From positions 9,897,001 to 9,961,000 of the forward strand of contig JAILWY010000018.1 of the NCBI GenBank assembly GCA_022113835.1: a stretch of 64,000 bases of DNA, in the 5' to 3' direction. The notes beneath the pieces were generated by a model, which was given only the letters and a program-made list of their open reading frames with translations, was not told where the DNA came from and did no database searches. The position numbers and the translations under genes are program-made. Source of the stretch: Atopsyche davidsoni. Taxonomy: Eukaryota > Arthropoda > Insecta > Trichoptera > Hydrobiosidae. This document shows positions 12,611-25,720 of this stretch, piece by piece. Positions within the stretch are counted from its first letter, which is position 1. The number at the start of each line of letters is the position of its first letter.

Positions 12611-15600
12611 GCTAAAATTAGTACATAAGCACGACTGATCTCTTTAGAATTTTTACATATTGTATTTATATCAGTAGCATTAATAAACATACAAAAAAAA
12701 TAATCGATTTCTCTTTAGAATAGTCAATTATCACATATTTTTAATTGAGCTGTAACAAAAAAAAATTGACTTTATAGAAATAATCAAAACTGCTATGACG
12801 TTAGGTAGTAATAAAAATATCTATGTTGCGGCTACGGCTCCAATTTTCCCATAACTGAATATGATTTTACAGATCTGTATATGATTTTTCTAGACAGTTT
12901 TTTTTTTTGTATGTTACTTAATAAATCCAAAATACTTTAGCTTTGTACTTCGTGATATTATTTCTACTCTAGTGCTAACAGTCACATTCAATGGAAGATC
13001 TATAACTTTTCATATCTATGCTGAATTAGAACTGACATGGTAACAATGTACTTAGATTTACTTTACATAACTTCGTCGGCTGTAGATTGCGACTCTCTCC
13101 CTAATTATTTGTGAATATATTAAATTATGTAATAAATATATAACAGGCAAATAAATCTCTCACAAGACAAGATTAGTACAAGCTGTGTGTAAAACAGTGA
13201 TTGCTAATGAAGATGTATCTGAATGTACTGTCGTGTGTGTTTAGCATATATTTTTGTAAATTGATAAACGCGGGTACATTTTTCTTTAGCACCTGTCGCA
13301 CTTTGCGGTTACGCGTTTCATGCTAATGGCTATTCGTTGTTTCCTTTTGTACTGCCACGCATGTTTACATGTTCGCACGCATGCACCGAGCCCATAGGTA
13401 AGTAAACAGTCGCGTCCGGTACAACCTAGAACTCACACAGAACTGGTTATAACTGCTTTTGTCAGAACGGTAGCCGCTGAGCTGAGGTGAACTTAAGGCT
13501 GCAATTATTGGAATCTGAAAATTAAAAAAACCCTTTTTATGATTTATGCAGCCTTTAAAAGCTAAATGTGTGTGTATTTAAATTGAATAGGAAAAAACCA
13601 AATTCGAAGCATCTAAATATTTTATATTCTTATATTTGTATTTCGCTTTTAGTTGATAATGAAAGCAATGTTTTAGTTCAACATAAAATTGCAGTATTGA
13701 TATTTGTTTATCTGATATTTCTATACATATTAACAAATGGAACTTTTTTTGTTATTTATTAATACTAATTATTGTCAACGAACATATATTAGAAATAAAA
13801 TCTTATAAATAGTTTATAATTTCATATTAATTATAACTCTCTTAAAGGCATCATAACGCCAAATACGGGCGCACAAAGCTTAATATATCTTAATAGCTTA
13901 AAGACTTTCATGTTTATTTTTATCGATTCAGTATTTATTCCAGAATTACTATTATTCCAAAATGAAATGTGCAAAAAGCGTATAAAGAATTCGGCTAACT
14001 GATTTTTATTTTGATGACGTATCGAGAGTAGCATTTAGCAATAATAATCCTGATTTGTCTAAATTGGTAAACATTTTGTCTCAATATCAAATATCTCACT
14101 TATTTTATGAAAAAGTGTTTGGATATGTTTAGGTTTTGTGTTTTATTTCTAACATGGTGGTGTGTTTAAAATTTTAATATCAAGCAGATGTCCACAGAGT
14201 GTATGAAAAGATTACACATATATTTATTTTACATTTTAATAGTAAAACGAATACAAAATAATTTAATAGTCAGCGCGTCGTGAATTTAGGTGAATGCGTT
14301 TATTATCAATTTGATAATATTTGTTTAAGTGAAATTTCTTCTATGTGACACTTAAAAAACGTTATACTAGGAGATATGGAAATTTCAAACTCCATGTATT
14401 CATTTGATTCATGCACGACTGACACATATTAAGATTGTGCTTACTTATTGTGATACTTATTCACATATCGTTCTGAAAAGGAGACTAAAATTGAGTTCAC
14501 TGGGTCACCTAACATTTAGATCAGTAAAACATCAAACCAGTGTTAAATGTTAAGTCATTAAGTCGGCAAGTGCAGAGCTAAAAGATCAGTCAACTTTAAA
14601 ACTATCTAATGTAAAGGATGCAAACTAAACCAACCGACCTAAAATACGATGGTACTTCCTAGGATGGAAGTGTAATTTCGTTAAAGAAAAGAATTTTTTC
14701 TTATAGTTCAAGGATGATTATTTGCATTATTTATATCTTTAAACAGTTATTTATATTATATAAGGGTGAATGTATTTGCCCGGTGATTTTTTCAACCCCA
14801 CGTGGTTGAAAATTCTCTCTATGATTCTAATTTACAAGATACTACTAAACCAACTAAATGCCACACCAAAACAAAACTTTATTACGATGTTTATGTTTTT
14901 GAAATCCGATTAGGACATCTTCACAGCAATGCTCTTGCTTGGAAACAACATTATTTTGTAGAATTACGTGGCAGCGTAAACATCGTTAAATCTTCTTTTT
15001 TATGAACCTGCATATCGCAGAAACAATCTTAATTACTTTTTTATAATATCATCTGAACTTGAATTAACATTATTTTTTACTTTATTTTTTAAACTTAATT
15101 CAATATGATTATCCAGACAAAAATAAAAATATCAAATTTAAAAGGAAACAATTCATATTTTCACACAATAAAATGGTTTTAATTTTAACATACAAAAGAG
15201 AATGAATTGTACACAAATTGATGCAACCCTAAATTCAAAGTCCTGTTAAGAAATTAATTTATGGAAATAGAAGCACAAGGCGAAAAATAACTTTCTCTTT
15301 TTGTTAAAAAAATGCATTGTTCTGTTAAATGAGAAAAACCTTGAATACTAAAAAAACCTAAAATATATAGGAACCGATATAAAAATGATTTTATCTTTTT
15401 TGTAGAATATTTTACCTACATAATCAATATTAAGTTTACTTTGATTTTTTTGAAAACATTAATAACGACCCTGGAGTCTGATTAAATCCATATAAATATA
15501 TTTTAACGTTTGCGTTGCAAAATCATTGCGTTTTATTCTACGCGATTTTAAAAATAAAACGTTGAAATCTCGTTAAGGACTAGTATTTTTATACAGCCAT

Positions 15601-16030
15601 GTTTAATTATAGTTTCTCTTATAAAATATTAATTTTAACTCTCTAAATGAAACATACTTGACAATGTTATTCTAAGTGCGTTTAAGTTTATCATATATCA
15701 ACTTTCTTTTAAATTTAAAGATTTTAATGACGAAAACTCATAGCTAGATTTTGCACTCATAAAACTCGATTGCACATGTAAATTATTTCATTTTTAATAA
15801 AACCTATGAAATAAAGCTTGTCAACTTGTATAAATAAGAAAGTACGTCGTTGCCTATTTGAACATAATTTTTTTTTTCCGACTCTCTTTACTAGCTTCAA
15901 AAAATCAACGAGTGATCGACTCGAATAGACACAGGCACGGGCATCCTATACGGATAAAAAATCTAAGCTTACTGATTAAGTAGCGAGGTAATCATACTAA
16001 TGATTTGAACTAAGTGGGAGTTATTAATAA
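12611..16030. other. AT-rich non-coding DNA
   Basis: Long AT-rich stretch with a slightly GC-richer patch near 13240-13500. Short open frames near 13568-13762 and 14802-15005 are AT-biased and without motifs. No supported gene, RNA or repeat. Confidence 0.55.
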
Positions 16031-16725
16031 CCAGGCGTGCCGTATAATGCAAGTTCCAGATTAGCGAGTCCCTGTACCGACACGTCCGCCGAGCTCGGGG
16101 CGCCTTGGGGTGAGAAAATCCATACGCGAGTCGTGAATTCTGTCTCAATTAAACTCCAGTTTCTGAATGGGCGTGTTTACTTATGTGGGTACGTACATTA
16201 TGTAGGTACGTCATGTGTAAATACATTTAGCGTGTTTATATTAAAGCCCTCCGCACCCGCGCTTTACATGTACGCATAATATTACACGGATTACTGAAAA
16301 TACACTCCATACATATATTCCCAAAAATATTTCATCTAACTTCATTATTCTTTTGCCGACTTTGACTCTGATATTTTATCATTGCATATATTTTTTTAGA
16401 TTATGTAAATTAGATTAGTATAAATTTTTTTTTTTTTTATATGGAATCACACTGTTTCAGGAAATTTTACCAGGATTCATAAACTTGATACATAAAAACA
16501 TAACAATGTCAATAAATATTATAAAATGACAGCATATTTAAATCTTTTGATGGTAACCTAGCTACGGGTTTAGCGGTAAATGCAAGATACTTTTTGGATT
16601 TTTAATTGTTTGTTAATTTTATCACAGTAGAATAATTTGTGAAATATTATCTTCCGACAAAAACATTTGTTTTTAATTTGCAATTATTGCAATTTACAAA
16701 GAAGGTTTAGCAATTAGTACTGAGT
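16031..16725. other. Non-coding DNA with small GC patch
   Basis: The first 250 bp are GC-richer and include several GTACG/TAGGTACG motifs; the rest is AT-rich with a T-run at about 16427-16439. Nothing supportable as a gene. Confidence 0.5.
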
Positions 16726-16945
16726 AGATAATGGAGATATCTTGTGCTCACCACCCGGTGGTGTTGGTAAGGCTCAATCAGCGGAATACATCCGCCCCTC
16801 TTGTCATTGTCGCCCTCCCCCCGAGGTGTCACCTCCCAGGTTGTGTGGGCCCCGTAATCTCCACATATCCTGGGAGACCGGGGGCGGAGCCTCCCTGTGT
16901 GCATGCGGTTGAAGGGGCCTGTCAGTAGAACCCGACTGAGGCAAG
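16726..16945. repeat. Sharp-edged GC-rich insertion, possible retroelement fragment
   Basis: About 200 bp of high GC begin and end abruptly within AT-rich DNA. The block is open on both strands (plus 16731-16928, minus 16707-16904), a composition effect in so short a piece. Near 16752-16763 there is a CACCACCCGGTGGTG-type inverted repeat. The sharp compositional edges suggest an inserted repeat such as a SINE or LINE fragment. No family could be named and no target-site duplication was found. Confidence 0.25.
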
Positions 16946-17760
16946 AGGTAATTCAAAATAATAGTTTAGTCATTACGACATAATTTGAAATTAACGTCAG
17001 CGAGGTTTATGGTGATTGCGATTGATTGCCATACATTCAGAGTTTCTAGCATTATTTAATACTAATTAAGTTTATAGAGGTTTAAATGCGAGATAGATTT
17101 AGAGCAAGCGATGGAAGTGTTTTCGTCTGGAAGCTATCAACTATATCTATTATTTCACACATTAAATAGATTTTAGCACAGATTGTATGTTGACAACTGC
17201 GTCTTGCACTCAAAACTAACTTCCAATTTAATAAAATATAATAACGACAAACATTACTAGAATATAAGTACATATTTATTTATATATTAAAGTAACCTTT
17301 CAACTATATTGGGTAATAAAGTTATCAGCTGCACGAATATGAACTTTCAATGAGCTTTCAACAATTTCGTTTTCGTTTTAATGTATATGAGTCTAAAATT
17401 TAATTTGTAAGTCTCAAATTATCACTTCTATAATAATATAATTTACTATCAATATAAAAGTGTATATACACAACGTGTAGTATTAATGTAATTATTACAA
17501 TATATAGACCAAAGAACAACTTACTCTGGCAATTAATAAAATACATATTATTTGGCAAGTATTTTACAAGCTAAAATATCCATGTGGTGTATTGATATCA
17601 ATGATTAAATTTATATCTTATAATCCATAAATAAATAAACAGTAGCTACCAAATAACGTTTGGCTAGGCATATTTTTCCAAGTATTGCAAAAATATATGT
17701 ATTGTATTTATAATAGTTATCTACGCACGCACGTATATTTAAACCAGACTTTGAGTATAC
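16946..17760. other. AT-rich non-coding DNA
   Basis: No recognisable gene, RNA or repeat. Confidence 0.6.
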
Positions 17761-18235
17761 AGATCCCGATTCAGAGGAACAAGTACGTTTGCGAAATTGA
17801 ATGAAAGTCCGGCGTGGAGTTGTCCGGGCCCAGTGGGGGTAGCATTGAGCGGGGTGGGGTGGGGGTGGGGGTGGGGATGGGGGCAGGGGTGGGGGCAGGG
17901 GTGGGGGCAGCGAGACAGCTCGAGCGCGATACGTCGGTGCCTGCAGGCTCGCACAGAGATATCGCCGCCCGCTGGTTCATCGCATCCAACAATTCACGGC
18001 TTTTGCATTCGAGAACAATAGGGTCTCTTTCACTGCACCGGCCCCCGCGCCTCGGAACAAAGGGCGGCGCGTCACGGCCACTGTTTTTGGACGGGGCTCT
18101 CGTTACCGCGATAAGTGGGCCTCATATGCTGTGCACCGCGGTATTGATATCTGAAATACACGCAGCGCTCTGTCCATCGCTCATGCATCAGTATACATAT
18201 TTTTTTTATACGGTTTTAAAACTGTCGATCTGAGG
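17761..18235. other. GC-rich island with G-tract
   Basis: GC-rich block that contains the G-rich minisatellite at 17851-17910 and a Sox-type GAACAAAG at 18055-18062. Open frames on both strands cross the G-tract and are low-complexity artefacts; the plus-strand one (17814-18233, 139 codons) has Gly/Val/Ala repeats followed by sequence with no domain. Candidate regulatory island by composition. Confidence 0.3.
17851..17910 (+). repeat. G-rich minisatellite, potential G-quadruplex
   Basis: Runs of four or five G are separated by single T, AT or CA. The 3' half is three units of GGGGGCA alternating with GGGGT (12-bp period, 17879-17909). At least eight G-runs lie within 60 bp on the plus strand, more than enough for intramolecular G-quadruplex formation. 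Strand asymmetry is complete. Confidence 0.85.
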
Positions 18236-19190
18236 CTCCAAACAAAATTGTTTTGATATATGTATACATATTTATAAAATATGTAAAAGTTTCAGCCCCT
18301 CTGCATTGGAGTCTAGTTGTGGCTTTGTTTTATTTCGATACCCTTTCTGTGCTATACACTGCTATTTTGTATGGAACTATAAACGTGTTATTATTATACC
18401 TGGACTGAATCACGTCTAAATATATACATATTTTATTTAAAAAAATCTAATAAAAAGGGGAGTACGATTAGTTCATGGTGCCATGAAAACACGGTTTAGT
18501 TAATACTCTGTGTAAAGTGTATTTTTAACATTCAAAAAGTTTTTTTTAAATTATATGTAATATATAATAAAGGCACTGATACTGTTTTTGATTACTGTAA
18601 TAACATTAGGAATTAATCTGCAGTATACCATTAAAATCTGATTGTGGTTTTTAAACATTCCGCTATCTTCACAAACAAATTAAAAGTTTGGGTATTGAAA
18701 TAAAGAGTTTTTGCTAGTTTCTAGTTTCTAGTTTTAAAGTATTTGAAATACCTTTAAATATAGCCAATAGTAGACAACTAACATTCAACTTCGCGTAATT
18801 ATGCAACGACTTAATTATTTTGCTTTCATATCTTGATGGGTAAATGAGATTGTGAAAGCAGCATAAATAATAATTTAAAAAAACCTTGCGATGCTATGAC
18901 AACAAAAGATATCGCTGAGGAGCCTTCTTCCAGCAATGGATTCAAGACAACCAGCAAGATTCCAACAGTTATTTTTTTAATACAGCAAATATATATTTTA
19001 TAAAAAAGATACGTAGATTATTTTGACAACAAATCAACTAATCATATAACTTACAAAAGAAGCGCCAGCTTTCCAACTCGTATCCGTTGTTTTTTTTTAT
19101 TGGTTCGTTTTTGTATCATTACCTTGTAACCGGCAATTATAAAAGTTTCGGGCAACTATTTAGTTATGATTTAAAGAACGGATTAAAGCC
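18236..19190. other. AT-rich non-coding DNA
   Basis: Nothing recognisable apart from a short TAGTTTC tandem near 18715-18733. Confidence 0.6.
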
Positions 19191-19241
19191 ATCCGGAAGG
19201 CTAATGGGATGACCCCGCCTGGCCTCTTGCATGGCTAGGAT

Positions 19242-19375
19242 TTATACTCTTAAATTACAGCCGCACCTGAGCCTCGGGCGGGATTTGAACTTGTGACCCG
19301 CGCATTCGAACGAGAAAATGTGTTTGCAAATCGCATCGAGGAACTCACACCGAGACCCGGCCTGCCTGCACTGTC
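19242..19375 (-). repeat. tRNA-derived SINE-like sequence (degenerate)
   Basis: Read on the minus strand, a B-box-like AGTTCAAATCC motif occurs within 19277-19300, with GC-rich flanks and an A-box-like GAGTTCCTCGATG upstream. The block is a GC-rich patch in AT-rich DNA. The T-arm stem does not pair well, so this is at best a SINE fragment and not a tRNA gene. Confidence 0.25.
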
Positions 19376-19445
19376 CACCGCGAGACTGGCTTTCGTCTGT
19401 TAGAAAACAATGAAACACTCTGCGATCGACTGGTATCTTGTGTAA

Positions 19446-21300
19446 CACTTTTTTATATGAATAGCTAAGTGGCTATGAAACTCACGAAAATACAATGAAC
19501 GATTTTCTGGTAGTGTTGATGGCATAGTCCGATCAATTCGTCATAAGGGAATAGCGCTTACTACAAAATTATTCGCGTAAAGTTTACAAACTTTTAAACA
19601 CTTCAAACTTTTATTTACTGGATAATTCGTATTTTTGACGTCATGAGTAGTTTTATTTTATGGTTTCTCAACATTCTTGTTTAGACACCAAAACTGTAAA
19701 AAATAGCAAGCTATGAAAGATTAAGACGTATGAAATCCGATCCGTACTTTTTAAAATATGGTTGATATTTACAGCAGGTCTGATCAAATCGTAGTGGATT
19801 GACGTTTTAATCTCATCATATGTTCTATTTTCGATAGATTTTCCATTACATTTTACAAAATTAGAAGTGTTAAAAGGTATATTATTCTCATTTTTTTTTA
19901 AATACGTATTTAATATCTTGATACCATAAGTATTGAAACAACTGCACAAGAATTTGTGAATCTTTCACATAAATTAAGCACAATCTATACGAATATATTT
20001 TTATAAATATTTATAGCAATTTTTTTTTTTTTTTATATCTTTGACCTATTATAATGAGGAAAAAAGGTATATATTATATAAAAATATAAATTACTTAGTT
20101 ACCGAAAAATAATCACACATGAACAAAAAAAAAAATTTATAGTAATTTATATATATAATATTTGCATAATAAAAAAGTTCTTAGCTCAACCTCTAAAGTT
20201 GTTAATAGTACTTATGGATTTCAACGCTAGATGACACTAACATTTCTAAATAAATCGAAATATAGGTTTTTGGTTAGCAACTATTTACTATATTTTTAGT
20301 CTCTAATATTACACGTTGTATCAAAGTTAATTTATTATTTTTTGGTAGATAAATTAGGCATCATTAATATACCAGAATATTATAGTACATTGGTTATTTA
20401 TTTTACTATTCTTTCGAAATTAATTTTTAGTTTTTAATCCATTCCTAAATAATACTAAATAAGTTGCAACACGGCGAGGAGAAAAATAATTGTTTTTTTT
20501 AATTTATATTTTATTACGAAGGCAATGTTTCAAATGGATGTTGTTCTTATGAGTAACTCGTAATATTAATTCAAGTGTTCATTATAAAAAAATAAGTGTG
20601 TGTTCAGTTCAGTGTATTTACGAGTATAGTGTGATAAAAAGAGAAGTTGAATTTATCGTTTTTTTTTACAATCTTAATGTCACAAGCAATCAATATTTTT
20701 TTTTATTTTATTATTACAATTATTTTATGATTATGAACATTAAATAGACCTCATATAAAATATTAGACCATTTTTTTTAATAAGTACTTTTCAATGCTAA
20801 AAGCTAATGGTAAACTTTCCAAAAAAGATACTTAAAAACAAATCAATTTATATAAATGACTATAATACAAATTAATTCAAGTTCATAATTTATTACATAT
20901 ATTTGTATATTGTCGAGATATTAAACATACGGTAGTAGTGATCGTAGTGATTTTATGATAAAATGGTAAATTAATTTGAATTTAAATAAAATACATGTAG
21001 TATACATTGTACCTCTTTAGATCTTTGTTAGGTCATTGTCCTTCCATTTAAAAACAACATGTAATTAATAAATAGTCATGTTGCTGAAATATTAGTAGTA
21101 ATATGTACTCGCATATTAAAAATCAACCAATGCGTTGCTTCAAAGAGTAAGAAAAGCGCTTACCGAAATATATATGGGAATATTTTTACCAATAATACAA
21201 ATATACATCGGTAAAGATGAGCATTATTTTCTGTACCTATTGCAGCGGTGCATTGGTCCTATAACCAACCCTATTTTAGAGTTACATCCAACAGCGCTCA
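19446..21300. other. AT-rich non-coding DNA
   Basis: Very AT-rich with long T- and A-runs (for example about 20022-20034). The open frame at 19668-19949 on the minus strand is Asn/Ile/Lys-rich without motifs. No supportable gene or structured repeat. Confidence 0.6.
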
Positions 21301-21770
21301 GTTTACATAAGAGCACGGCAACAGTGCAATAAATAAATCCTCTGACCGAGCTTCGTGTCCGAGCTTGCTCGTGACCGGTCGCCCGAGTGGAGCTCCCTTA
21401 AATGTCTCATCCCAAAAAGGTAAATAAACGGAAAGCGCTCTTGTTCGGACACCTTGCTCGAGCTTCTCACTCCCGGTTACATGTCCCACCCACACAGGCG
21501 CGGCTTGCCGGCGCACAGGACGCACGCCACGCACACAGGCGCACGCGGCGCAGCCGGGATAGCTTCACCTACAACGGGAAGTGGATTGGTCCCAACATTG
21601 ATTTTCAACAGCTGTAAGAGCCGTACGAAGCGAGTTCAGAAGTACGTCCACCTGACTCGCTACTGCAGAGCGTTGATTTTCTCTGATAGTACGCTGGAAA
21701 AGGCAAGAACCGGAGCAAAAAACCCAACAATACTTCCAAACGGGCCGTATTAGCAAATAACGAGGCGGCA
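21301..21770. other. CpG-containing GC-rich island
   Basis: High GC block with recurring CACACAGGCGC / CGCACGC motifs at 21490-21550. Several overlapping frames on both strands are open because stops are rare here; none shows a domain. It lies about 500 bp from the promoter-like segment at 22240-22480 and may belong to the same regulatory region. Confidence 0.3.
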
Positions 21771-22235
21771 ATCAGACGCGGAAAGAAATATTTCGTAGAA
21801 TTTTCGTATTAAAACAATGGGAACATTAGTTGTTACTAGATTCATGCAATCATAATTTTCCGCTGTCAAAAAAAGCCTACGTTTCGAGTTGCTAGGCGCT
21901 TTTACTGAAGTTAGAAAGAGACAGCAGCGTTGAAAGCCAGTGCGAGTAGAGATGGAGCGCATCTCCAGCTGATTTTGACGCTAGGGCTGGCTTGTGCCTG
22001 TTGCCAGGCCAGAGTAAAGTATAGTACTTTCCAACAAACAGTAACCAGGAAATGCAAACATGAATGCTTTTTTTGCAAGTTAGAATCTATATATTATATT
22101 TAAAACGATAAACGATAATTTTTTGTTATAACTGCGAAAAAAAACTACTCAAAACCATCGAATTGTCAGAGATTTCTTTATGCTGGAGCTCAATGTTTTG
22201 GTTACAGAAAACCACGTCTCTCGTGATGAGTATAG
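21771..22235. other. Intervening non-coding DNA
   Basis: Mixed composition. A GTTGCTAGGCGC sequence at 21888-21899 resembles an X-box half. No gene. Confidence 0.4.
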
Positions 22236-22239
22236 TCAG

Positions 22240-22480
22240 CTTGTTTCTTTGTGTCTTTCTAACCCCCTTTCTCGCTCGCTGCCTATTGGTTAGAATACAG
22301 CCAATAGCGAGCCGTCCCTGAGATCAGCTGATGTAAACCAACGCTTTCCTTTGTTCGTGCCCAACTTTTGACAGTCGACGCCGGCCGGCGTTTTGGAAGG
22401 TTGTGCTGGTGGCTGTACTCGTCGCTTTCAGCAAATCTATCGATGTTTTATTTTATGATTTATCGTCCGTAACCGGCTTG
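22240..22480. promoter_or_regulatory. Promoter-like CpG-rich segment with paired CCAAT boxes
   Basis: An inverted CCAAT box (ATTGG, 22285-22289) and a direct one (CCAAT, 22301-22305) lie 11 bp apart inside an imperfect inverted repeat whose outer arms read CTCGC and GCGAG. Downstream are an E-box CAGCTG (22325-22330), a Sox-type CTTTGTTC (22349-22356), a perfect palindrome GCCGGCCGGC (22380-22389) and a DRE-like TATCGATG (22438-22445). This density of classical promoter motifs suggests a core promoter or proximal enhancer. No transcript or coding exon could be identified next to it, and direction is unknown. Confidence 0.35.
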
Positions 22481-22500
22481 TCGGTTTACAATATCGAATT

Positions 22501-24100
22501 GATTAAATAACAGAATGGTATGACGGCTGATTGATTACCCCTTCGTTGCAGGGCAGAGATAAAGGACCCGAATATGGGCGAGTCCATTTCCGCCACTGGT
22601 GCATAATTTGACTTCATAACTATATTCGAAAACAAAGAAACATGGCGCTGTATCTACATTTTAACGGTTGGGGGCACAGGAGAGCAGCTGGTTTTAAGTG
22701 GACCTTCATTAATTATTGTAATACATACCTATACGGTTAGCGGATATAACAACGTAACATATTTAATTCACATTGAATACGGTTCCCATGGAATAATAAC
22801 GAGAAATGGGAATTTACATTTTAGTAGGGAATCGCGATTTTAAATAATAAGACAATATTCATTTCATTGCGCCTGTTGCCATGCACTCAGCACCGAGGCT
22901 TAGGTATCCTTGAAAATTATTATTAAATTAGAGAGAAAACTTTTTAACAAAATAGATTTAGACACTTTAAGGAATAATTACTATACATTTTTAAATTGTA
23001 ATACTATCAAAACATTATCAAGAAAAACAAAAACTGAATAAAAATATATATATTACCATTTTATAATAATATTGTTTCCCAGAAGAAACTCTATTACAGG
23101 CCACCCAAATTATTTGTACTACAATTACAAATATATTTATGAAGACAACTTCAGCATCTATAATAATGTCGGGATGATTTATTTATGTCAAACTATTTTG
23201 AATTATCACGACCAAAATAGTTTCACTTTTTATACTGCCTGACTGATATTAATTCTCAGTAGTAACATTTGTACACGAATGTACTTACAAATTAGTGGGC
23301 CCATATTTGATACAAAAAAATATTGTTACATTTTTAATTAATATATTTCAGTAAAAAAATCTAAGTACACGTGCTTCAAGGTGATTCTTTTCCAACAGCC
23401 ACAAAAGTAAGGCAAACCGTAGATAAGATCTCGAGTTTCCGCCAGAACTAGAAAGCCCTAACTGTTTCCTTCCACGTAGATTATCTTTGATAAAATGTGA
23501 AACTTGGCATGGTGTAGAGTAGAGTAAACATTCCCGATACTTGCAACCGCGCCCAATGTGTGTGATTAAACTCGGCTTTTACGAAGCCATTACTTTTATT
23601 AAATTGTAAAGGTTCAAGCCAAATTTTAAAGTACTGTCATTCTTTACTTCGTAGGTACTCACTATTAATTATATTCCTTTGCTGCTGGAGTCTAAGAAAT
23701 ATATAGCCTGCACGGTAAATTCATTTTACGAAACAGGTTTAATTCTCCAAACTGGATTGTATTAATACAGTATACTGAATAAGTCCGAATTAATGAGCTC
23801 TAAAATGACTGATCAGCCAATAAAATCCGTGTCATTTTATCGATCGATCGATTATTATAAGTGAATATCTAAAAATTAAAAATAATTAGATAATAAGTAT
23901 TACAGCGAAGAAAGTTTATCAATGGGAAAGATTTTAGTGATAGTTATCATTAAATATTTAAATTTTCGCCTACAAATTGTGTACAAAATATATTTTTAGG
24001 TCACATGATAGGTTTATTCACACATGAAACGACGATTTTTATTTAGCAAAATTATTACATCGGCTCTGCACTCGCATATAACAATTAAACTTTTCGCTCA
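22501..24100. other. AT-rich non-coding DNA
   Basis: Nothing recognisable. A short ATCG iteration (TCGATCGATCGA) lies near 23840. No supported gene. Confidence 0.55.
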
Positions 24101-24104
24101 GTTT

Positions 24105-24185
24105 TAGTGTCACAATTGATCAATTGGCAAGAACGTCGGGCTGCGATAGCCGTGGAGATGGGTTCGAATCCCACCAGTGTTGCGA
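24105..24185 (+). repeat. tRNA-derived SINE-like sequence
   Basis: A near-consensus B-box, GGTTCGAATCC, lies at 24161-24171. Upstream, at tRNA-like spacing, is a TGATCAATTGG sequence that fits an A-box loosely. The body is GC-richer than its flanks. Acceptor-stem pairing is poor, so I read it as a SINE head or tRNA pseudogene and not a functional tRNA. Confidence 0.45.
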
Positions 24186-24259
24186 AAAGAAAATTCGCTT
24201 ATTTTTGTGTATGAATATTTTTTCATGTATGAATCGATTGCCTGAAAACATATCGAGTA

Positions 24260-24680
24260 GTGCAGGTCATTTGACAAAGGCGAAAAGCGCGTCCTCCCGC
24301 ACGTGGACACGTGCCTGGTCAACTGCAACACAATGGGAGCTCCCGAAGTAATTGTCCCAGGAACAATGGCGGCGCGGCGGCCGCGGTCCTGCTAGGCGTG
24401 GCCGGCGTGTTCGAATGATTGATAGAATTCTCATTAGAAACGCAGTCTTGTGGTGCGGTAGAATAATCAGAAACAAATCATAAAACGGAGTCTGATTTTA
24501 TACACACAGCTTGTCAATGCGCCGAAAGGAAAGCTAGTACTGAAATCGTTCTTCCGTGGAATTGCACGATTTGATTTGATGCAGTTAAAAACACCGCGAC
24601 GAGGAGGGCCTCGGTTTCTGCGCACATTTATCAATAGATGATCACAAAATACGGAGATCAGACTGAATGAGATTTTTATT
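24260..24680. other. GC-rich island with PHO/YY1- and Sox-like motif
   Basis: GC-rich block including GAACAATGGCGGC at 24361-24373, which joins a Sox-type core with a YY1/PHO-type core. The reverse complement of the same 13-mer recurs at 25173-25185. No coding evidence. Confidence 0.3.
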
Positions 24681-25060
24681 TTCGTTTTAAATTAATTGAT
24701 TTGTCCCTTTTTTGAGAACAGTTTATTCTGATATCCCAATTGATTTAGAAAAAATTGATGTGTTTTACTGTAGTACTTGTATGTTGCTTGAGTACACTAT
24801 ATTTCAAACAAAGCAAAGCATTTTTTTAAGTACTTAGAAATTACGAGCAGTGTTTTCTCTCCGGTCGATACAATGAGTTTTGCCACAACTGTATAATTTT
24901 AAAACAAAGCAGTAAAGTAAAGCAGCTAAGTAATAATAATATAGTTAACATTCGTGCCGTTAAATAACGCAAAGCCCCGCATCCACTGACGAGTGTGTAG
25001 CGAGTCAAACAATAACTGTTTTAACATTATTATTTTAATAATTACAGTATAACATCAAAC

Positions 25061-25720
25061 ACTCCCGGGCGCATTACACGTAAGTTGGGATCGATTCTCT
25101 GTAATGCGTTACAGCGCGACGCGACCATTGTTAGCAACCTTTCACGGAATAAATTAATTTCGGGGCCTCCGAGCCGCCATTGTTCGCGGGGCCTCGTTCA
25201 TTAAATTGAATTGTGATTGAAAGCTATTCGACTGAGGTTTGATCGAGCCCCTCGTTGGACATAAATCGCATGGAAAAGTGAGCCCGAATATGCATGGAAG
25301 GAGGTAGCTCCCGGCCCGCTGCTCACCGAGCAGTCGATACAGCACTCGAGCCCAGTCCACTGTGGGAGGGTTTGATGTATTGTTCATTATCAGTCCTTCG
25401 AGAGTCGTATTAATGAATTTTCATTGAAACGGATTACACATTATTTACATTATGCTCTGTTGAATGGGTTGGTTGTGACGTTCGCTGTCTTGCTTATTCT
25501 GAGCAGTTTTTAAGTTATTTAAATAAATCAATTCAAAAATCACTCGTAGTTTCTGTACATAACTACAAAGGATTTCACGATCCTTTTCCATTCCCGCACG
25601 AACTGCGCGAGCGTCGCTCGAATAATACTCTAAAGCGGGAATTCGGGATTTCATGTTGGAAATTTCATCACATTTTCGAGCAGACTGCAAATAATTGTTT
25701 TGAAAAAGCATTCATTTTCT
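25061..25720. other. GC-richer island(s), candidate regulatory DNA
   Basis: Two sub-blocks (25060-25370 and 25560-25700) have raised GC. The first contains GCCGCCATTGTTC at 25173-25185. Open minus-strand frames here are domain-free. Candidate cis-regulatory DNA by composition only. Confidence 0.25.
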
